From an uncultured Oribacterium sp. (GTDB lineage Bacteria; Bacillota; Clostridia; Lachnospirales; Lachnospiraceae): DNA of 64,000 nucleotides. The position numbers and the translations under genes were made by a program. Below, in pieces: positions 1 through 8,057 of this stretch. Below the pieces are notes generated by a model. That model worked only from the letters and a program-made list of their open reading frames with translations. It had not been told where the DNA came from and made no database searches. The stretch lies in the NCBI GenBank assembly GCA_946413525.1, contig CAMKKZ010000014.1:1-64000 (forward strand), in the 5' to 3' direction. The first letter of the stretch is position 1. Every line of letters starts with the position of its first letter.

Positions 1-207
1 CAGGTATGTTTTTTCAGGATTCAACCGCAGCATTCCTTGTACTGCGGTTGAACCTAGGAAATAACAATGCATAAGGCATTGTTATTTCCGTATTTGGCGC
101 ATCCCACAGGGATGCGTCCTGAAAAAATATACCTTCAGGTATGTTTTTTCAGGATTCAACCGCAGCATTCCTTGTACTGCGGTTGAACCTGGGAAATAAC
201 AATGCAT
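1..207. repeat. Family E multi-hairpin repeat, tandem duplication (135-bp period)
   Basis: The first 72 bases recur at 136-207 with one difference. Each copy holds the hairpin CAACCGCAG/CTGCGGTTG. Copy 1 continues into a second hairpin (GGAAATAACAATGC/GCATTGTTATTTCC) and a third (GCGCATCCC/GGATGCG). The copy seems to be closed by CAGGTATG..TTCAGG pairing with CCTGAAAAAATATACCT. The third-hairpin segment with its TTTGGCGC flank returns in opposite orientation at 13521-13551. The window starts inside the array, so more copies may lie upstream. No coding capacity is evident. Confidence 0.8.
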
Positions 208-264
208 TTTAATAAGGGAAGCAAGGTTGCCATTTCAAGGATAAGAGAAAGCAAGGTTGCCATA

Positions 265-714
265 ATGAAGAAATTTCGTTATAGTCTGGAAACAGTGATG
301 CAGTACAAGGAGCAGATACTGGATCGCCTGAAAGAAGAATATGCGGCAAGGATGCTTTTGGTCCAGAATAAGCGGGACGAGATTGAAAAACTTAAGAGAG
401 ACCGGGAAAGCTATGAGGATGAGTTCCAGGAGGTGAAGCGCCAGGGTTCTTCCATTGAGAGGATCATGATTTACGTGACGGTCATAGAAAGGATGGGGGA
501 ACGCATAGAGGAGGAAAAGAAGAACCTCTTAAAGCTTGAACAAAGCGCGGAGGAAAAGAAGGCGGAAGTCATCGAGGCGAATATTGATTATAACAAATTT
601 GAGAAGCTGAAGGAAAGAAAGCTGGAACAGTACCATTTTGAGGAGCAGAAGGAACAGGAGAATTTTATTGAAGAATTCGTCTCCTTTGCTGACCGGGTGA
701 ATGCCAGTGCCTGA
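265..714 (+). CDS. fliJ: Flagellar export chaperone FliJ
   Basis: This 149-residue protein is highly charged and almost entirely coiled coil, as FliJ is. It starts MKKFRYSLETVMQYKE, the usual FliJ opening. FliJ is the central stalk of the type III export ATPase (FliI/FliH) and escorts substrates to the FlhA gate. The open frame extends upstream to 202, but those codons come from a repeat-derived leader with two copies of AAGCAAGGTTGCCAT (219 and 249), so I start at ATG 265. The only Shine-Dalgarno-like sequence is AAGG at 253-256, inside that repeat. fliF-fliI are expected just left of the window. fliK follows after a 364-base gap filled by a palindromic element. Confidence 0.9.
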   Translation: MKKFRYSLETVMQYKEQILDRLKEEYAARMLLVQNKRDEIEKLKRDRESYEDEFQEVKRQGSSIERIMIYVTVIERMGERIEEEKKNLLKLEQSAEEKKAEVIEANIDYNKFEKLKERKLEQYHFEEQKEQENFIEEFVSFADRVNASA

Positions 715-768
715 TCTTTTCGCGGCTGATTCGCCGGTGGAAATTGCGAATCAGGCAGCGAATATTTG

Positions 769-930
769 TAACTATTCAGCACCCTCTGGATTTCCGAGAA
801 TTCCAAATGGAAAGCTTGCTTTTCATTTGGAATTCTCGGAAATCCAGAGGGCGGACAAGGCGCGGAGCGCCTCTGAACGCCCACATGAGCAGTCGCCAAA
901 GGCGACTGCGAATAGGGTGCTGAATAGTTA
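769..930. repeat. Family D nested palindromic element (fliJ-fliK gap)
   Basis: The outer arms TAACTATTCAGCACCCT (769) and AGGGTGCTGAATAGTTA (914) are perfect inverted repeats, and pairing extends a few bases further out. Inside is a 28-bp perfect stem (from CCCTCTGG near 781 to CCAGAGGG near 851), then a GGCGC/GCGCC stem, then GCAGTCGCC-AAA-GGCGACTGC. As RNA this would fold into a multi-branched structure with a closing stem. The right half recurs at 33631-33689. The open frames crossing it are repeat artefacts. Confidence 0.8.
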
Positions 931-1078
931 CGAATATTTTAAAATAGGTATTTCTGTTTTTTGTTTTTTCGTTTATACTGATTAGGGCGTTGTTTTGTGC
1001 GCCTTTAATTAGCGGGGTATACAGTTCCTTGTATCCCGACAGACACTTTGCAAAAATTTTTCAAGAAAGGAGGTATGA

Positions 1079-2752
1079 GTGAAAGAAGTTTTGCTTAATA
1101 CGGCTCCGTCTTCCCGTGTAAATGCGGAGGACAGGGGCAGATCATTAAAGCGCAGCACGGATATCGGAAATAATTTCGCGTCCCTTCTGAAGAGCGGTTC
1201 TGAGGGCGGGACGGTGAGGAAGCAGTCGGATCAGAATTTCGGAAAGGAAGCGGATGCCGCAAGGCGCAGGGAAGCTGATTTGCCGGAAGATAAAAGTTCG
1301 GCAGGGAATGCATCCGATGAGAAAGCCGTGGATGCGGCAGCGGTTCAGAAATCCTCGGGTAACGAAGCCCGTTCCGAAAAGGACGGGAAGCAGCCGGAGG
1401 AGGACGCCCTGCAGGGACAGTCTGCTCAGGAATTACAGATTCTTTTCACGTTCTTGAACGCCCAGGGGGCAGACGGGGCCGGCGCCATGATCATGGCTGA
1501 TTTCAAAGAGGAAGGTCTTGGAGTTCCCGGGATGGATGGCCTGCAGGCTGTCGAAGAGCAGGTGAGCGACGCTTTGACCCTGGATGATTTTTCGGAGAAT
1601 GGTGAGAAGATGGCTTCTGTGCCGTTTTTTGAAACGGATTTGGAGAATGCAGCGGCGCTATCCGATGGAGACGCAGGGAAGCTGCAGGCGGATTTCCGTA
1701 CAGGCGGGGTAGTTGTACAGGGAGATCCTTCCGGGAACGCCGCATTGCGGGGGTCCTCCGAGGACGTTCTTGACGTGGAGGCTGTACTTACGAATCCAGC
1801 CGGAACAGGTGAATTCATTGATTCCTTCGGGAAAGGAGCCTTTGCTGACGGCGCGGCATCAGGAGACGCGTCTCAAAGCCCTGAATTCTCTACGGGGAGG
1901 GCGGTCGAAAGCACTGGCGGGACTTTGAATAATGAAGAAGGCATTAAAAGTGCCGGGGCTTCCGCACCGATGGAAAGCAACATTTCTTCCATCCGTGAAG
2001 CTGCTTTGACTCATGATGGCGGCAGGCCCGAGGGAATGGGCGAAACAGGAGCCGAAAGGGATGCTGCTGAAAACGGATTCATTGGTACGGAAAAAGACAT
2101 TTCCGAAGGTCCGGATAAGGATGGACTTTCCGCATACCGGGCAATGGATGATGGCAGGAGGAATGCGCAAGGGGTTTCAAGAGCAAAAGCGGCATCCTCC
2201 GGGAGAGAGGACAGCTCATCTGATGTGGAAAAGCTGGCCGGTCATGCGGCAGGCGGCAGTTCGGTACAGAATGTTTTCACAAATGGTTCCATGAGGGTGC
2301 ATTCCGAGAGAACGGTTCTCCCTACATCAGAGGCAAAGCTTCCGGAAGATCTGGCCAACATGATCGCGGACAGGGGTATCGGAAGGAGAGGCGAGCTGGT
2401 CATCGAACTGGAGCCCAGAAACCTTGGACAGATTACGATCCGGCTGAATTATGAAGGGGGCAGGGCCAGCCTTATGATTCTTTCTTCTAATCCGAAGACG
2501 CTGGAGCTGCTTTCAGAGCGGGCGGAGGATATGGCGAGAATACTTTCCCAGAAGACGGGAAATGATACAGAGGTACAGCTTCCCCAAAGGAATGAGGGCG
2601 GACATCAGATGAACTGGCAGGAGCAGCAGGGACGGGGCGATTCTGAGAACCGGCGGCATGCTGACCAGGCATTCCAGGATCGGAACAGGGAAAGGCAGCA
2701 TCAGGATCGTTCGGAATCATTCCTTCAGCAGATGCGACTGGGCCTTGTTTGA
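1079..2752 (+). CDS. fliK: Flagellar hook-length control protein FliK
   Basis: This 557-residue protein has a long, low-complexity Gly/Ala/Glu/Asp/Ser region (about 1-410). A conserved C-terminal Flg_hook domain follows at about 420-500 (..GELVIELEPRNLGQITIRL..). The tail is Gln/Arg-rich. FliK is a secreted ruler that tells FlhB to switch export from rod-hook to filament substrates. The start is GTG 1079 behind AAAGGAGGT (1067-1074); the ATG at 1075 is in another frame and stops after seven codons. flgD and flgE follow, the usual fliK-flgD-flgE order. The disordered part is not alignable by eye, so the assignment rests on the C-terminal domain and position. Confidence 0.92.
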   Translation: MKEVLLNTAPSSRVNAEDRGRSLKRSTDIGNNFASLLKSGSEGGTVRKQSDQNFGKEADAARRREADLPEDKSSAGNASDEKAVDAAAVQKSSGNEARSEKDGKQPEEDALQGQSAQELQILFTFLNAQGADGAGAMIMADFKEEGLGVPGMDGLQAVEEQVSDALTLDDFSENGEKMASVPFFETDLENAAALSDGDAGKLQADFRTGGVVVQGDPSGNAALRGSSEDVLDVEAVLTNPAGTGEFIDSFGKGAFADGAASGDASQSPEFSTGRAVESTGGTLNNEEGIKSAGASAPMESNISSIREAALTHDGGRPEGMGETGAERDAAENGFIGTEKDISEGPDKDGLSAYRAMDDGRRNAQGVSRAKAASSGREDSSSDVEKLAGHAAGGSSVQNVFTNGSMRVHSERTVLPTSEAKLPEDLANMIADRGIGRRGELVIELEPRNLGQITIRLNYEGGRASLMILSSNPKTLELLSERAEDMARILSQKTGNDTEVQLPQRNEGGHQMNWQEQQGRGDSENRRHADQAFQDRNRERQHQDRSESFLQQMRLGLV

Positions 2753-2891
2753 TATTGCTTGATTAATTTGTTTCATTGATTTACATGATAAATTGCCGAC
2801 TTTTTACATATTTATTTTCTATAATTAATTTGCGTGATTAAGTGATTAATACTGATTTATATCAGTGAGAATTTTATTGAAAGGAGGGAAC

Positions 2892-3425
2892 ATGGCAAAT
2901 AACATCAGCGGCATTTCCGGATCAACGAATCCCTATGCCACGAGTACGTATACTGCGGAAAGCAATGACAAGAACACTATGACCATTGAAAGTTATTTTA
3001 AGCTTCTGGCAGCGCAGCTCGCAAACCAGGATATGACAAATCCCATGGATAACAGCGAGCTGATGGCTCAGATGAGCAATATGGCAATGGTACAGTCACT
3101 GGCCACGCTGAATACAAACCTGAACCTGCAGATGGCAATGTCGAAGACAAGCTATCTGGCCAGCCTGATGGGGAAGGAAGTATCCGTTTCCGTTTCCGAT
3201 GACGATATGAAGTCGCTGCGGGAGGGGGACAATGGCGTGCGCTTCGGCACGATCGAATCCGTAAACCTTTCGGGTGATGAGCCGACCTTCCGCCTCAAAG
3301 GTGATCCCACGGATTATCTCCTGACAAAGCTTCTGAGCATTGGCTCTGATGTTACGGAGACCACGAAAAAGGCTCCGGACGGAAGCTCCAGTTCCGAGGA
3401 GATTGGACCGGGAGTCCAGGGATAG
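2892..3425 (+). CDS. flgD: Flagellar hook-capping protein FlgD
   Basis: The protein is 177 residues with the FlgD N-terminal core ..MTIESYFKLLAAQLANQDMTNPMDNSELMAQ.. at about 30-65. FlgD is the scaffold at the growing hook tip that assembles FlgE. It is short, lacking the long C-terminal Ig-like part of enterobacterial FlgD, as is usual in Firmicutes. The start is ATG 2892 after AAAGGAGGG (2880-2888); an upstream in-frame GTG at 2865 is rejected because it overlaps the ribosome site. The 112-base gap behind fliK is very AT-rich. Confidence 0.92.
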   Translation: MANNISGISGSTNPYATSTYTAESNDKNTMTIESYFKLLAAQLANQDMTNPMDNSELMAQMSNMAMVQSLATLNTNLNLQMAMSKTSYLASLMGKEVSVSVSDDDMKSLREGDNGVRFGTIESVNLSGDEPTFRLKGDPTDYLLTKLLSIGSDVTETTKKAPDGSSSSEEIGPGVQG

Positions 3426-3473
3426 ACGAGGCAGGTATATTATCAAGCTATATTCAGAATCGAGGAATGAAAA

Positions 3474-3959
3474 ATGACAGTTCAGGGGATTACGCCTTAT
3501 CATAATATTGATGAAATGAGGCAGGGAACGAGTGCCGCGTCCAACGATGGGCAGAATTCCTTCATGGCAGAGCTTGCGAACGCGCAGCAGTCCGGCGCGG
3601 AGGAGACACAGCAGGCTTATGTGAGCGGCAGCGCTTCGGAGACGGAGATTACCGAAAACTGGCTTGGCGGCGCTGTTCAGGCGTTGGCGGTTCAGGATAT
3701 CCAGAAGGAAATGCTGCTTCAGCCGGGACAGACGGAGTATACGGGCATTCCCGAGGGAACGGAGAAAATTCCCTGGGAGGGCAGTTCCGCAGAGCAGAAG
3801 ATTGCGGAGAACCTTGCTTCTGTCCATAACCCTTATGCGGTTCCGACCGGCGTGAATTTGTTGGAAGCCACCCAGGATGTGGAGCATGGCCCGGGCATTG
3901 ATTACGTGATGCGTTACCAGACACTGGACGACCTCAGGGCAATGGGCTATGATGGCTGA
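3474..3959 (+). CDS. Unknown 161-residue protein between flgD and the TIGR02530-type gene
   Basis: I do not recognise this gene. It encodes an acidic, Gln/Ala/Glu-rich soluble protein with no signal peptide or membrane segment. The N-terminal half looks disordered. The C-terminal half carries ..EKIAENLASVHNPYAVPTGVNLLEATQD.. -like sequence and ends RAMGYDG. It starts at ATG 3474, 48 bases after flgD, and is followed by the next gene after 27 bases, so it is almost certainly co-transcribed with hook genes. It could be an export substrate or chaperone of hook assembly, or a detached relative of a FlgD C-terminal region; both are guesses from position only. Confidence 0.6.
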   Translation: MTVQGITPYHNIDEMRQGTSAASNDGQNSFMAELANAQQSGAEETQQAYVSGSASETEITENWLGGAVQALAVQDIQKEMLLQPGQTEYTGIPEGTEKIPWEGSSAEQKIAENLASVHNPYAVPTGVNLLEATQDVEHGPGIDYVMRYQTLDDLRAMGYDG

Positions 3960-3986
3960 TGAAGCAGCCGGAAAGGGAGCCTTTGT

Positions 3987-4385
3987 ATGAAAGTTCAGGA
4001 TATGAAAGCTTTAAAGGCACTGCGTAACGGGGTGCAGGGCGGCAGTCCGGTGGCTGATACCCGGAAAAGCCCATCGTCTCCTGATGCTTCTTTTTCAAAA
4101 CAGCTCCAGCATGTCAGCAGCTTGAAGGCGGAAAGCCTGAGTTTTTCAAGACACGCCGAGAAACGCCTTTCGGAGCGGGGGATCTCCATTGATGAGGCAA
4201 GGATGGGCGAGCTCAACAACGCGGTGGAGCAGGCGCGGAAGAAGGGCGCGAAGGACGTAGCCATTATAGGGCGCGAGGGAATTTTCATCGTGAATGTCGA
4301 ACATAACGTCGTGGTTACCACCATGGGCGAAGAGGACATGAAGAACAGGATATTTACAAATATTGACAGCGCTGTACTGATGTAG
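3987..4385 (+). CDS. Flagellar operon protein, TIGR02530 type
   Basis: This 132-residue protein has a variable N-terminus (1-50), then a conserved block ..FSRHAEKRLSERGISI.. and ..FIVNVEHNVVVTTMGEEDMKNRIFTNID... It matches the small family found between flgD and flgE in Firmicutes (TIGR02530), whose biochemical role is not established. The start is ATG 3987 after AAAGGGAG (3973-3980 region). It has no signal peptide or transmembrane segment. The location between hook-cap and hook genes suggests a role in hook assembly or export. Confidence 0.85.
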   Translation: MKVQDMKALKALRNGVQGGSPVADTRKSPSSPDASFSKQLQHVSSLKAESLSFSRHAEKRLSERGISIDEARMGELNNAVEQARKKGAKDVAIIGREGIFIVNVEHNVVVTTMGEEDMKNRIFTNIDSAVLM

Positions 4386-4457
4386 GCCGGCCCTTTTCAG
4401 GAAGCCTGGGCCGGATGCGAATGATCCGGCCCGGTACAGCAGAAAGGATGGGAAAAT

Positions 4458-5489
4458 ATGTTAAGAGCAATGGACGCAGCTGTCGCGGGACTCCGGGCGC
4501 ACCAGAACAAGCTCGATGTTATCGGCAACAATATCGCGAATGTGAATACATTTGGATATAAGTCACAGAACTACACCTTCAAGGACACGATGTACCAGAC
4601 CCAGAGCGCTTCTACCGAGGGTAAGCCCGGCGAGGTCGGCGGCATGAACCCGTCCCAGTTCGGTTATGGCTCCCTGATGGGTTCGATTGCCACGGATTTC
4701 ACCAGCAGCACGCCTTCCTATGTTGGCGGCTTTAACGCGGCGATCAATGGATCCGGCTTTTTTGTCACAAGTGCCGGCAATATGGGAGCAATTGATTATG
4801 AGGATCCGGCGAACCCGGTAGGAGTCGCCGAGGTCATGAAGAGGGAAGCGGGCTTCACCTATACCAGGGTCGGCCAGTTCACCGTGGACGCGAACGGGTT
4901 TGTGGTGGACGCGACCGGAAGGTTTGTCTATGGCTTCCGTCCGGATGGAAATGTGCTTGAGCCCACTTCCTACGGTATGGGGGACGGTTCCGTGGCAGGT
5001 ACCCAGCTCCGGCCCCTGAAAGCGCCTACGACCTTTGATCCCACGGGAGATCCTCCTGAGGCAACATGGGATTGGGAGGCCGGCGAGGATTACCAGGTTG
5101 AGCAGCTTAAAAGCGTGGAAATCGGAACCGATGGCATTGTGAAGGGTGTTATCGATAAGGCGAATGAAGATACGGGATCGGTGAAGAGTTATTATGTAAT
5201 TCTCGGAAAGGTCGCCATAGCGAATTTCCAGAACCAGGAAGGTCTTACAAAGGCCGGCAACAACACGTTTACGGCACAGTTGGGAGATAACACCGGAACG
5301 ATGGCAGTCACTTGCCCGGGGGAGGGCGCCACACCCACGCTGATGGCCGGCTATCTGGAGGCTTCCAACGTAGACCTCGCGAAGGAGTTTTCCGACATGA
5401 TCCAGGCGGAGAGAGGTTTCCAGGCCAATACCAAGATGGTAACGGTCAGTGATGAGATCCTCCAGGAGCTTGTTAATATGAAGAGATAA
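4458..5489 (+). CDS. flgE: Flagellar hook protein FlgE
   Basis: The 343-residue protein opens MLRAMDAAVAGLRAHQNKLD and continues ..IGNNIANVNTFGYK.., the N-terminal rod/hook signature. It ends with the paired C-terminal helix ..AKEFSDMIQAERGFQANTKM... FlgE polymerises into the curved hook joining rod and filament and is exported through the FlhAB gate. The middle region (about 70-290) is the surface-exposed hook domain. The start is ATG 4458 after AGAAAGGATGGG. It is shorter than the roughly 400 residues of E. coli FlgE but within the Firmicutes range. A rod protein FlgG is the main alternative, but flgG-type genes lie at 19.4-21.1 kb. Confidence 0.92.
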   Translation: MLRAMDAAVAGLRAHQNKLDVIGNNIANVNTFGYKSQNYTFKDTMYQTQSASTEGKPGEVGGMNPSQFGYGSLMGSIATDFTSSTPSYVGGFNAAINGSGFFVTSAGNMGAIDYEDPANPVGVAEVMKREAGFTYTRVGQFTVDANGFVVDATGRFVYGFRPDGNVLEPTSYGMGDGSVAGTQLRPLKAPTTFDPTGDPPEATWDWEAGEDYQVEQLKSVEIGTDGIVKGVIDKANEDTGSVKSYYVILGKVAIANFQNQEGLTKAGNNTFTAQLGDNTGTMAVTCPGEGATPTLMAGYLEASNVDLAKEFSDMIQAERGFQANTKMVTVSDEILQELVNMKR

Positions 5490-5725
5490 CAGGCCTTTTA
5501 GGAATAGTTAGAGGACACTTAATAGTTACATAAATAATTGAACTTATATTAAGCTTGTCAATATAAAGAGATGATAGTAGAATGTTCTTTACATTTCGAA
5601 AGCTAAAAGAGATTTTCAATAGCGAAGAAACGAATGAGCCTTCCCGGATTGAGCATTTCCGGGAGGCATTTTCGCAGGAATCCGCAGTCCAAAAGAGAAG
5701 TGAGCTTAAGGAAAGGAGGGACTCG

Positions 5726-5941
5726 ATGATCAGGGTAGTGCGACTGAACGGAGAGGAGCTCTTTATTAATTATTTCCAGATTCTTTTTTTGGAGAGGATT
5801 CCCGAGACCAAGATCAAGCTGATTAATGGGGATTTTTACCTGGTGAAGGACAGTGTGGAATCAATTATCGAGCAGTCGCAGCGCTTCCTGCATGACGCGC
5901 TAACATTCCAGAATAAAGACAGCGAAGCCAAAGGGCAATAG
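5726..5941 (+). CDS. swrD: SwrD/FlbD (YlzI-type) flagellar protein
   Basis: This 71-residue protein begins MIRVVRLNGEELFINYF and carries ..LERIPETKIKLINGDFYLVKDS.., the signature of the small FlbD/YlzI family (SwrD in Bacillus subtilis). That family supports motor power and swarming. The start ATG 5726 follows GAAAGGAGGG (5711-5720) closely. The same frame stays open back to an ATG at 5582, adding 48 charged residues. That start lacks a good ribosome site and the added part does not belong to the family, so I leave it out; it may be a degenerate leader. The gene stands between flgE and motA, its normal position. Confidence 0.85.
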   Translation: MIRVVRLNGEELFINYFQILFLERIPETKIKLINGDFYLVKDSVESIIEQSQRFLHDALTFQNKDSEAKGQ

Positions 5942-5960
5942 GGCTATTTCAAAGCATATA

Positions 5961-6041
5961 TGGAGCCCCATGCAGCCTGCGATACCGCGGCTGTTTGTCG
6001 GCAATTAAAATGGCTCAAAATCACTTTATTTAATAGAGGAG
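5961..6041 (+). repeat. Family A repeat, one copy (upstream of motA)
   Basis: The copy reads GGAGCCCCATGCAGCCTGCG, then GATACCGCGGCTGTTTGTCG, then the hairpin core GCAATTAAAATGG..TCACTTTATTTAAT and the terminal AGAGGAG. Here the terminal AGAGGAG is not next to a start codon; motA has its own TAGGAGG at 6126-6132. Confidence 0.8.
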
Positions 6042-6144
6042 ATTCCAAATTTGGTTTCAGAATGATAGGATTCACTGCCGGCCGGGAATTTAGGGGTGAA
6101 TGAAAAGAAATGCAAAGGGCTTGTTGTAGGAGGCGCATTGTCAG

Positions 6145-6954
6145 ATGGATGTAACGACGTTAATCGGATGGGTTCTTGCCGCTGTTCTGATTGTCAACGG
6201 TATTACAGTTGAAAAGCTGGGGAACTTTTATGATATGCCAAGCCTTGTCATTGTTATCGGTGGGACGATAGCGGGACTGATCGCCTGCTATCCGTTTCGC
6301 ATATTGACGGGGATACCAAAGCATATCGGCATATGTTTCCGGGGGGGCAAGAAGTATGATGTCCCCAAGACTATCGACACATTGATTGATTTGGCAATGC
6401 TTGCGAGGGCCAACGGGCTTCTGGCATTGGAAGAGAAGGCTGAGGAGATCAAGGAACCCTTTTTCAAGCAGAGTGTCCTGATGATCGTGGATGCCAGCGA
6501 TCCGGACAAGGTCCGGGCTTCCCTGGAACGTCAGGTTGAGGATATGATGAGCCGCCATGACGAGGTGAGGGGCATGTATGTGAAGGGTTCCGCGCTGGCT
6601 CCGGCCTTCGGGATGATTGGTACGCTGGTCGGTCTTGTGAACATGCTTAAGGGCATGGACATGTCCGGTTCCGGCGGCGCGAGCACCCTGGGGCAGGACA
6701 TGGGCGTCGCCCTTATCACGACTTTCTACGGAAGTGCCTTTTCAAACATTATTTTCCACCCGATCGCGCAGAAGCTGGCAGTCAAGAACGATGAAGAGGT
6801 TCTGTACTGCATGACGATCATCGAGGGAGTTCTCGCCATACAGGGCGGCGACAATCCGAAGTCCATCCGCGAACGCCTGTTGGCCTCGCTCATGCAGTCG
6901 CAGCAGAAGAAGCTGCTTAAGAAAGCCGGCGCCGGCGGAGGCGCAGGAGGTTAA
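6145..6954 (+). CDS. motA: Flagellar stator protein MotA
   Basis: This 269-residue, four-helix membrane protein has helices near 5-20, 33-50, 150-170 and 185-205, with a large cytoplasmic loop between. The rotor-contact residues are recognisable: ..LARANGLLALEEKAEE.. places Arg88 and Glu96/97 where E. coli has Arg90 and Glu98. The channel proline is in ..APAFGMIGTLVG.. (Pro153). With MotB it forms the proton- or sodium-driven stator. The start is ATG 6145 behind TAGGAGG with rather long spacing. motB follows after two bases, so the pair is translationally coupled. Confidence 0.95.
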   Translation: MDVTTLIGWVLAAVLIVNGITVEKLGNFYDMPSLVIVIGGTIAGLIACYPFRILTGIPKHIGICFRGGKKYDVPKTIDTLIDLAMLARANGLLALEEKAEEIKEPFFKQSVLMIVDASDPDKVRASLERQVEDMMSRHDEVRGMYVKGSALAPAFGMIGTLVGLVNMLKGMDMSGSGGASTLGQDMGVALITTFYGSAFSNIIFHPIAQKLAVKNDEEVLYCMTIIEGVLAIQGGDNPKSIRERLLASLMQSQQKKLLKKAGAGGGAGG

Positions 6955-6956
6955 AG

Positions 6957-7931
6957 ATGAAAAAGAAGGGGGGAGGCGGTGACGAAGGCGGTAGCTGGAT
7001 GGACACATATGGTGACCTGGTCACGCTGCTTTTGTGCTTCTTTGTTCTCCTGTATTCCATGTCATCCATAGATTCCAACAAATGGGATTTGTTTGTCAAA
7101 AGTATTTTCCCGAACGGCCGGCCCGGTGAGAAATCTGCGGAGCAGGTCGTTTTGAACGGTGAAATTACCAATAATATTGATGCGGAAGAAGAGGATCTCG
7201 GCTCGATGGGCCAGCCAGAAATTCAGATGAATGAGCTGGAAGACATGGATCAGCTTTATATCATGCTCGCGAATTCGCTGAATGAGGCGGGCGTGGAGGA
7301 TGTCGAAGTCTCCCAGGGAGAGGATTATACCTTCGTAGTCTTTCAGGACAAGGCTTTTTTCACGGGGGACAGCTCGGCGCTGACGCAGCAGGGACAGGAT
7401 ACCCTGGAGGTGTTCTGCAATGCGCTGCGGCCCTTTAATGACAGGATTTCTCAGGTCAATATCATGGGGCATACGGCGCAGGCCGATCCCACGAGGCCCA
7501 ACAATCCCAGAAATGACCGTATGCTTTCCGTAATGCGTGCCGCGGAGGTTTGTGTTTTTATACAGACCAGGGAGGTCTTTAATCCGGAAAAGCTGATCTG
7601 CATAGGTTACGGGCAATATCGGCCAGTGGCTTCCAATGAAACGCCGGAGGGCAGATCCCAGAACCGGCGGGTTGAGATCCTCCTGATTGATGAGGGAGCC
7701 GAGGTCAAGGATCTGAATCATTATTTTGATGAATTCAATAGCGGAGCCAACGCGGATACAACGATCGTTACAAGCGGCAACGCGTCAGAGAATATATCGG
7801 ACGGCGCCGCGGCGCCGCCTGCTTCAGATGTGGGCGATGCTTCGCTCGCTGCCGCGGCGGCCGACGCGGAGATGATTGAGGCCGGCCAGGTTGCCGCGAA
7901 CGCTGCATTGGCTGCTAATGCAATACAATAG
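6957..7931 (+). CDS. motB: Flagellar stator protein MotB
   Basis: The 324-residue protein has a short cytoplasmic Lys/Gly-rich start and one transmembrane helix at about 18-36. The ion-carrying aspartate is in ..TYGDLVTLLLCFFVLLYS.. (Asp19). A plug/linker follows, then an OmpA-like peptidoglycan-binding domain at about 120-235 (..VNIMGHTAQAD.., ..IGYGQYRPVASNETPEGRSQ..). An Ala/Asp-rich tail of about 75 residues after the OmpA domain is unusual. The usual next gene in relatives, fliL, is absent; instead three 27-bp tandem repeats fill the gap to fliM. Confidence 0.95.
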   Translation: MKKKGGGGDEGGSWMDTYGDLVTLLLCFFVLLYSMSSIDSNKWDLFVKSIFPNGRPGEKSAEQVVLNGEITNNIDAEEEDLGSMGQPEIQMNELEDMDQLYIMLANSLNEAGVEDVEVSQGEDYTFVVFQDKAFFTGDSSALTQQGQDTLEVFCNALRPFNDRISQVNIMGHTAQADPTRPNNPRNDRMLSVMRAAEVCVFIQTREVFNPEKLICIGYGQYRPVASNETPEGRSQNRRVEILLIDEGAEVKDLNHYFDEFNSGANADTTIVTSGNASENISDGAAAPPASDVGDASLAAAAADAEMIEAGQVAANAALAANAIQ

Positions 7932-7947
7932 GCAGTCGCGATAATAT

Positions 7948-8028
7948 AAGCAGAGACTGTTTCCTGTCAACGTGAAGCAGAGGCCGTTTCCTGCCAATGT
8001 GAAGCAGAGGCTGTTTCCCGCTGACGTG
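7948..8028. repeat. Three 27-bp tandem repeats (motB-fliM gap)
   Basis: Copies begin with AAGCAGAG at 7948, 7975 and 8002, each exactly 27 bases, differing at several positions (core CTGTTTCCTGCCAA, end GTG). They directly follow the motB stop and precede the fliM ribosome site. The length is a multiple of three but no start or continuing frame supports translation. Confidence 0.85.
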
Positions 8029-8057
8029 AAATAAAAGCGGAGAGGAAGGAATGTTAC

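Noticed and set aside
701-985. Open frame after fliJ
   Set aside because: It runs through the family D palindrome; the apparent repeat in the peptide is the inverted DNA arms.
5582-5725. N-terminal extension or separate small gene before swrD
   Set aside because: The frame is open but there is no good ribosome site, and the family starts at MIRVVRLNG, which has a strong one.
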